Source of the DNA: Desulfurococcales archaeon
Lineage (GTDB): Archaea; Thermoproteota; Thermoprotei_A; Sulfolobales; Desulfurococcaceae
Length of the DNA stretch: 7,181 nucleotides
Reading direction: 5' to 3'
Assembly: GCA_015521265.1 (NCBI GenBank)
Contig: WAON01000017.1
Span: 1-7,181 of the forward strand
Shown: piece after piece, positions 5,231-7,181 of the stretch
How the letters are laid out: each line of letters begins with the position of its first letter
How positions within the stretch are numbered: position 1 is the first letter of the stretch
Notes under the pieces: generated by a model
What the model was told of the DNA's origin: nothing
Database searches by the model: none
The model's input: only the letters and a program-made list of their open reading frames with translations
Made by a program: the position numbers and the translations under genes

Positions 5231-6724
5231 ATGGTGTTTGAGAACCCGGTTGTTAAAGAACTGGTGGAGAAGACCCGTGTATTGTGGGCGTTAGGCCATG
5301 CGGGGAATCTTATGGGTTGGGATACTGAGGTTTATATGCCTCGGGAGGGTGTTAGGGAGCGAAGCCTTGCATCAGCCGAGATAAGCTTGTTGCAGCAGAA
5401 GATTATTCTTAGCAGGGAGATTGTTGATCTTGTTGAGAAGGCCGATAAACTTGAGGGTTTGAATGATTATGAGCGAGGACTTGTAAGGCTGTTGAAGAGG
5501 GATATTAGGATTGCTAAGAATATTCCGCCGAGAATAGTTGGTGAGATGGCGAGGATTACGCAGGAAGCCGTCGTTGTTTGGAGGGAGGCTAAGGCTAGGA
5601 ACGACTATGAAATGTTTAAGCCCTATCTTAAGAGGATTGTTGAGCTTAGCAGGGAGATAGCTGATCACCTTGGATGGGAGGATCACCCCTATGACGCACT
5701 ACTAGACCTTTACGAGGAGGGTCTTAAGACTAGGGATATAGACGAGTTGTTTTCAAGGCTTAAGCCGGAGATTAAGAGGATTCTAGACAAGGTTTTATCG
5801 ATGGGTAAGTATCCGCAGAGCCATGAACTAGAGAAGGCTAAGTATGATGTTGACGCTATGAGGAGGGTTAACAGGGAAGTACTAGAACTACTAGGATATC
5901 CCTTGGGTTCAAGGGCTAGACTTGATGAATCAGCCCATCCCTTCACTATTAGCCTCGGAATAAACGATGTAAGGATCACTACAAGGTATGAGGGATACGA
6001 TTTTAAGCGTTCACTACTAGGAACAGTGCATGAATTCGGCCATGCAACCTACGAGTTACAAATAGATCAGAGATTAATGGCTACGAGACTCGCACGGGGA
6101 GTGAGCCTAGGGATCCATGAGGGGCAGAGCCGTTTCTGGGAGAACATCATTGGTCGTAGCAGGGCTTTCGTAGAAGTAATATACCCTATACTCGAGAAAC
6201 ACTTAGACTTCATCAAGAAGTATAGCCCCGAGGAAATCTACTACTACTTCAACACGGTCCGTCCAAGCCTTATAAGGACTGAAGCTGACGAGGTAACCTA
6301 TAACCTGCACATCCTGCTTAGAGCTGAGCTCGAGAAGCTTATGATTAAGGGTGAGATCAGTGTTGACGATTTACCGGAGTATTGGGATAACTATATGGAG
6401 GAAATACTCGGCATAAGGCCTCACAACTATGCTGAGGGAGTACTGCAGGATATACACTGGAGTATGGGGAGCATCGGCTACTTCCCAACATATACTCTCG
6501 GAAATCTCGTAGCGGCTCAGATGAGGCATCACATGCTCCGAGACATAGATCTTTACAATGCGATTATTGAGAAGAAGTATGATTTGATCAAGGAGTGGCA
6601 GAAGGAGAAGATCCATCACTGGGGTTCAACTTATCAACCCAAAGAACTGCTGAGGAGGGCTTTCGGCGAAGAATACGTTGCAGACCACTTCATAAAGTAT
6701 TTAGAGGAAAAATATCTAGGTTAG
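5231..6724 (+). CDS. M32-family metallocarboxypeptidase (thermostable carboxypeptidase 1 type)
   Basis: A zinc- or cobalt-dependent carboxypeptidase of 497 residues, the normal length for Taq/Pyrococcus-type M32 enzymes, which release C-terminal amino acids from peptides with broad specificity. Counting from ATG 5231, the metal site is HEFGH at 267-271 (His267, catalytic Glu268, His271), with Glu297 of HEGQSR as third ligand. Other family signatures are present: HPFT at 236-239 with DVRIT (DxRxT) at 246-250, IRTEADEVTYNLHI at 348-361, and GSIGYFPTYTLGN at 413-425. The protein is largely alpha-helical, with an N-terminal charged helical region that forms the lid over the cleft in known structures. 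There is no signal peptide, so it acts in the cytoplasm, probably in peptide recycling or peptide-based growth. The frame also permits GTG 5222 or TTG 5225; ATG 5231 is preferred for its TATA spacing and the AGGGTG before it. It is a single-gene unit and convergent with the trpB gene. The HEGQSR spelling, where many members have HESQSR, is a mild variation. Confidence 0.95.
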   Translation: MVFENPVVKELVEKTRVLWALGHAGNLMGWDTEVYMPREGVRERSLASAEISLLQQKIILSREIVDLVEKADKLEGLNDYERGLVRLLKRDIRIAKNIPPRIVGEMARITQEAVVVWREAKARNDYEMFKPYLKRIVELSREIADHLGWEDHPYDALLDLYEEGLKTRDIDELFSRLKPEIKRILDKVLSMGKYPQSHELEKAKYDVDAMRRVNREVLELLGYPLGSRARLDESAHPFTISLGINDVRITTRYEGYDFKRSLLGTVHEFGHATYELQIDQRLMATRLARGVSLGIHEGQSRFWENIIGRSRAFVEVIYPILEKHLDFIKKYSPEEIYYYFNTVRPSLIRTEADEVTYNLHILLRAELEKLMIKGEISVDDLPEYWDNYMEEILGIRPHNYAEGVLQDIHWSMGSIGYFPTYTLGNLVAAQMRHHMLRDIDLYNAIIEKKYDLIKEWQKEKIHHWGSTYQPKELLRRAFGEEYVADHFIKYLEEKYLG

Positions 6725-6728
6725 AAGT

Positions 6729-6743
6729 AAAAACCCTTTAAAA
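6729..6743 (-). terminator. T-tract terminator for the trpB gene
   Basis: On the minus strand, two T-runs (TTTT, then TTTTT ending at 6729) follow 35-50 bases after the trpB stop. Archaeal intrinsic termination often needs only a T-rich tract without a hairpin. It lies just after the end of the convergent carboxypeptidase gene. Confidence 0.4.
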
Positions 6744-6756
6744 CCATGGGTCTTCG

Positions 6757-6776
6757 ATTTTTAATTCTTCTTTTTT
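6757..6776 (+). terminator. T-rich terminator for the carboxypeptidase gene
   Basis: A pyrimidine stretch with TTTTT at 6758-6762 and TTTTTT at 6771-6776 starts 33 bases after the carboxypeptidase stop, fitting archaeal T-tract termination. The last T overlaps the stop codon of the convergent trpB gene, so the two transcripts end almost face to face within 51 bp. Confidence 0.5.
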
Positions 6777-7181
6777 CATGTATCCCCTAGTCTTCCCTCT
6801 AGGTAGTCTTCGTAGCCTTTTAGGTCTAGTAGGCCGTGCCCGCTTAGGTTGAATAGTATCGTTATGTTCTTCCCTTCTTCCCTTGCTTTTATTGCTTCAT
6901 CGATTACCGCCTTGACTGCGTGGGCTGATTCCGGCGCTGGTATTATCCCCTCTTTCCTCGCGAATAGTCTTGCGGCTTCGAATACTTCTACTTGCCTATA
7001 AGCCCTAGGCTTAACGATCCCGTTCTTGACTAGTATGCTTAGGGTTGGTGCTACTCCGTGGTATCTTAATCCTCCTGCATGTATTGGTGGAGGTATATAG
7101 GTGTGTCCGAGTGTGTGCATTTTTAGTAGTGGTGTTAGCCCGGCTGTATCACCATAGTCGTAGCGATATTCTCCACGAGTC
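6776..7181 (-). CDS. trpB: Tryptophan synthase beta chain, TrpB2 type (C-terminal part, cut by window edge)
   Basis: The C-terminal 134 residues and stop codon of a PLP enzyme that joins indole and serine to make tryptophan. The frame continues past an internal ATG at 7120 to the right edge with TrpB2-like sequence (RGEYRYDYGDTAGLTPLLK), so 7120 is not the start. Diagnostic TrpB2 features are HTLGHTYIPPPIHAGGLRYHG, the EGIIPAPESAHAV helix region, and the FNLSGHGLLDL ending. In TrpB1 the last segment reads SGRGDKD; the serine there contacts the PLP ring nitrogen. Family members have roughly 420-450 residues, so about two thirds, including the PLP-binding lysine, lies outside the window. TrpB2 enzymes often act without a tight TrpA partner, for example as indole-salvage enzymes. 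No trpA or other trp gene is visible within the window. The gene ends in TGA at 6778-6776, convergent with the carboxypeptidase. Confidence 0.95.
   Translation of the reverse strand, partial: TRGEYRYDYGDTAGLTPLLKMHTLGHTYIPPPIHAGGLRYHGVAPTLSILVKNGIVKPRAYRQVEVFEAARLFARKEGIIPAPESAHAVKAVIDEAIKAREEGKNITILFNLSGHGLLDLKGYEDYLEGRLGDT

Noticed and set aside
5222..5233. GTG 5222 as the carboxypeptidase start
   Set aside because: This GTG is part of the AGGGTG that serves as Shine-Dalgarno for ATG 5231, and the ATG fits the TATA spacing better. The difference is only three residues.
5372..5979. Minus-strand frames antisense to the carboxypeptidase (5372-5686, 5710-5979, also 6371-6619)
   Set aside because: Low-complexity Leu/Ser-rich products opposite conserved M32 sequence; shadow frames.
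6776..7120. A complete 114-residue gene starting at ATG 7120
   Set aside because: The same frame continues upstream to the window edge with matching TrpB2 sequence, so the ATG is an internal methionine of a truncated gene.

Overview
The window looks like a chromosomal segment of a hyperthermophilic crenarchaeon, most likely Desulfurococcales. The basis is archaeal gene content (TtuA with zinc knuckles at both ends, type-2 TrpB, an M32 carboxypeptidase), heavy use of AGG/AGA and ATA codons, GTG and TTG starts, and TATA boxes so close to the start codons that several mRNAs are probably leaderless. GC is in the low-to-mid 40s percent by eye. The genus cannot be fixed from this sequence alone. 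There is no sign of IS elements, CRISPR, tRNA or rRNA.

Layout, left to right. A minus-strand membrane-protein gene runs off the left edge (1-386). A minus-strand GT4 glycosyltransferase resembling ALG11 follows (520-1665). Next is a minus-strand two-gene unit, read from right to left: a small ubiquitin-like sulfur carrier ending in Gly-Gly (2767-2973) overlaps by 8 bp the gene for a TtuA/Ncs6-type tRNA 2-thiolation enzyme (1755-2774). Divergent from this is a plus-strand gene (3080-5083) for a secreted, C-terminally anchored protein: signal peptide, intact staphylococcal-nuclease domain, about 450 residues of beta-propeller-like repeats, and a final membrane helix. A plus-strand M32 carboxypeptidase follows (5231-6724). 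It converges on the 3' part of a minus-strand tryptophan synthase beta gene of the TrpB2 type, cut by the right edge (6776-7181). No gene-free stretch exceeds about 140 bp.

The clearest functional unit is sulfur carrier plus TtuA: the carrier's C-terminal thiocarboxylate would donate sulfur to the PP-loop enzyme for tRNA 2-thiouridine, a thermostabilising modification. The other genes look like independent neighbours. A possible but unproven link is that the surface nuclease carries 15 N-glycosylation sequons and lies near a glycosyltransferase. I found no obvious new defence or mobile system. The most interesting items are the architecture of the ectonuclease, and block-wise changes in third-position base use that run through genes without respecting their boundaries.
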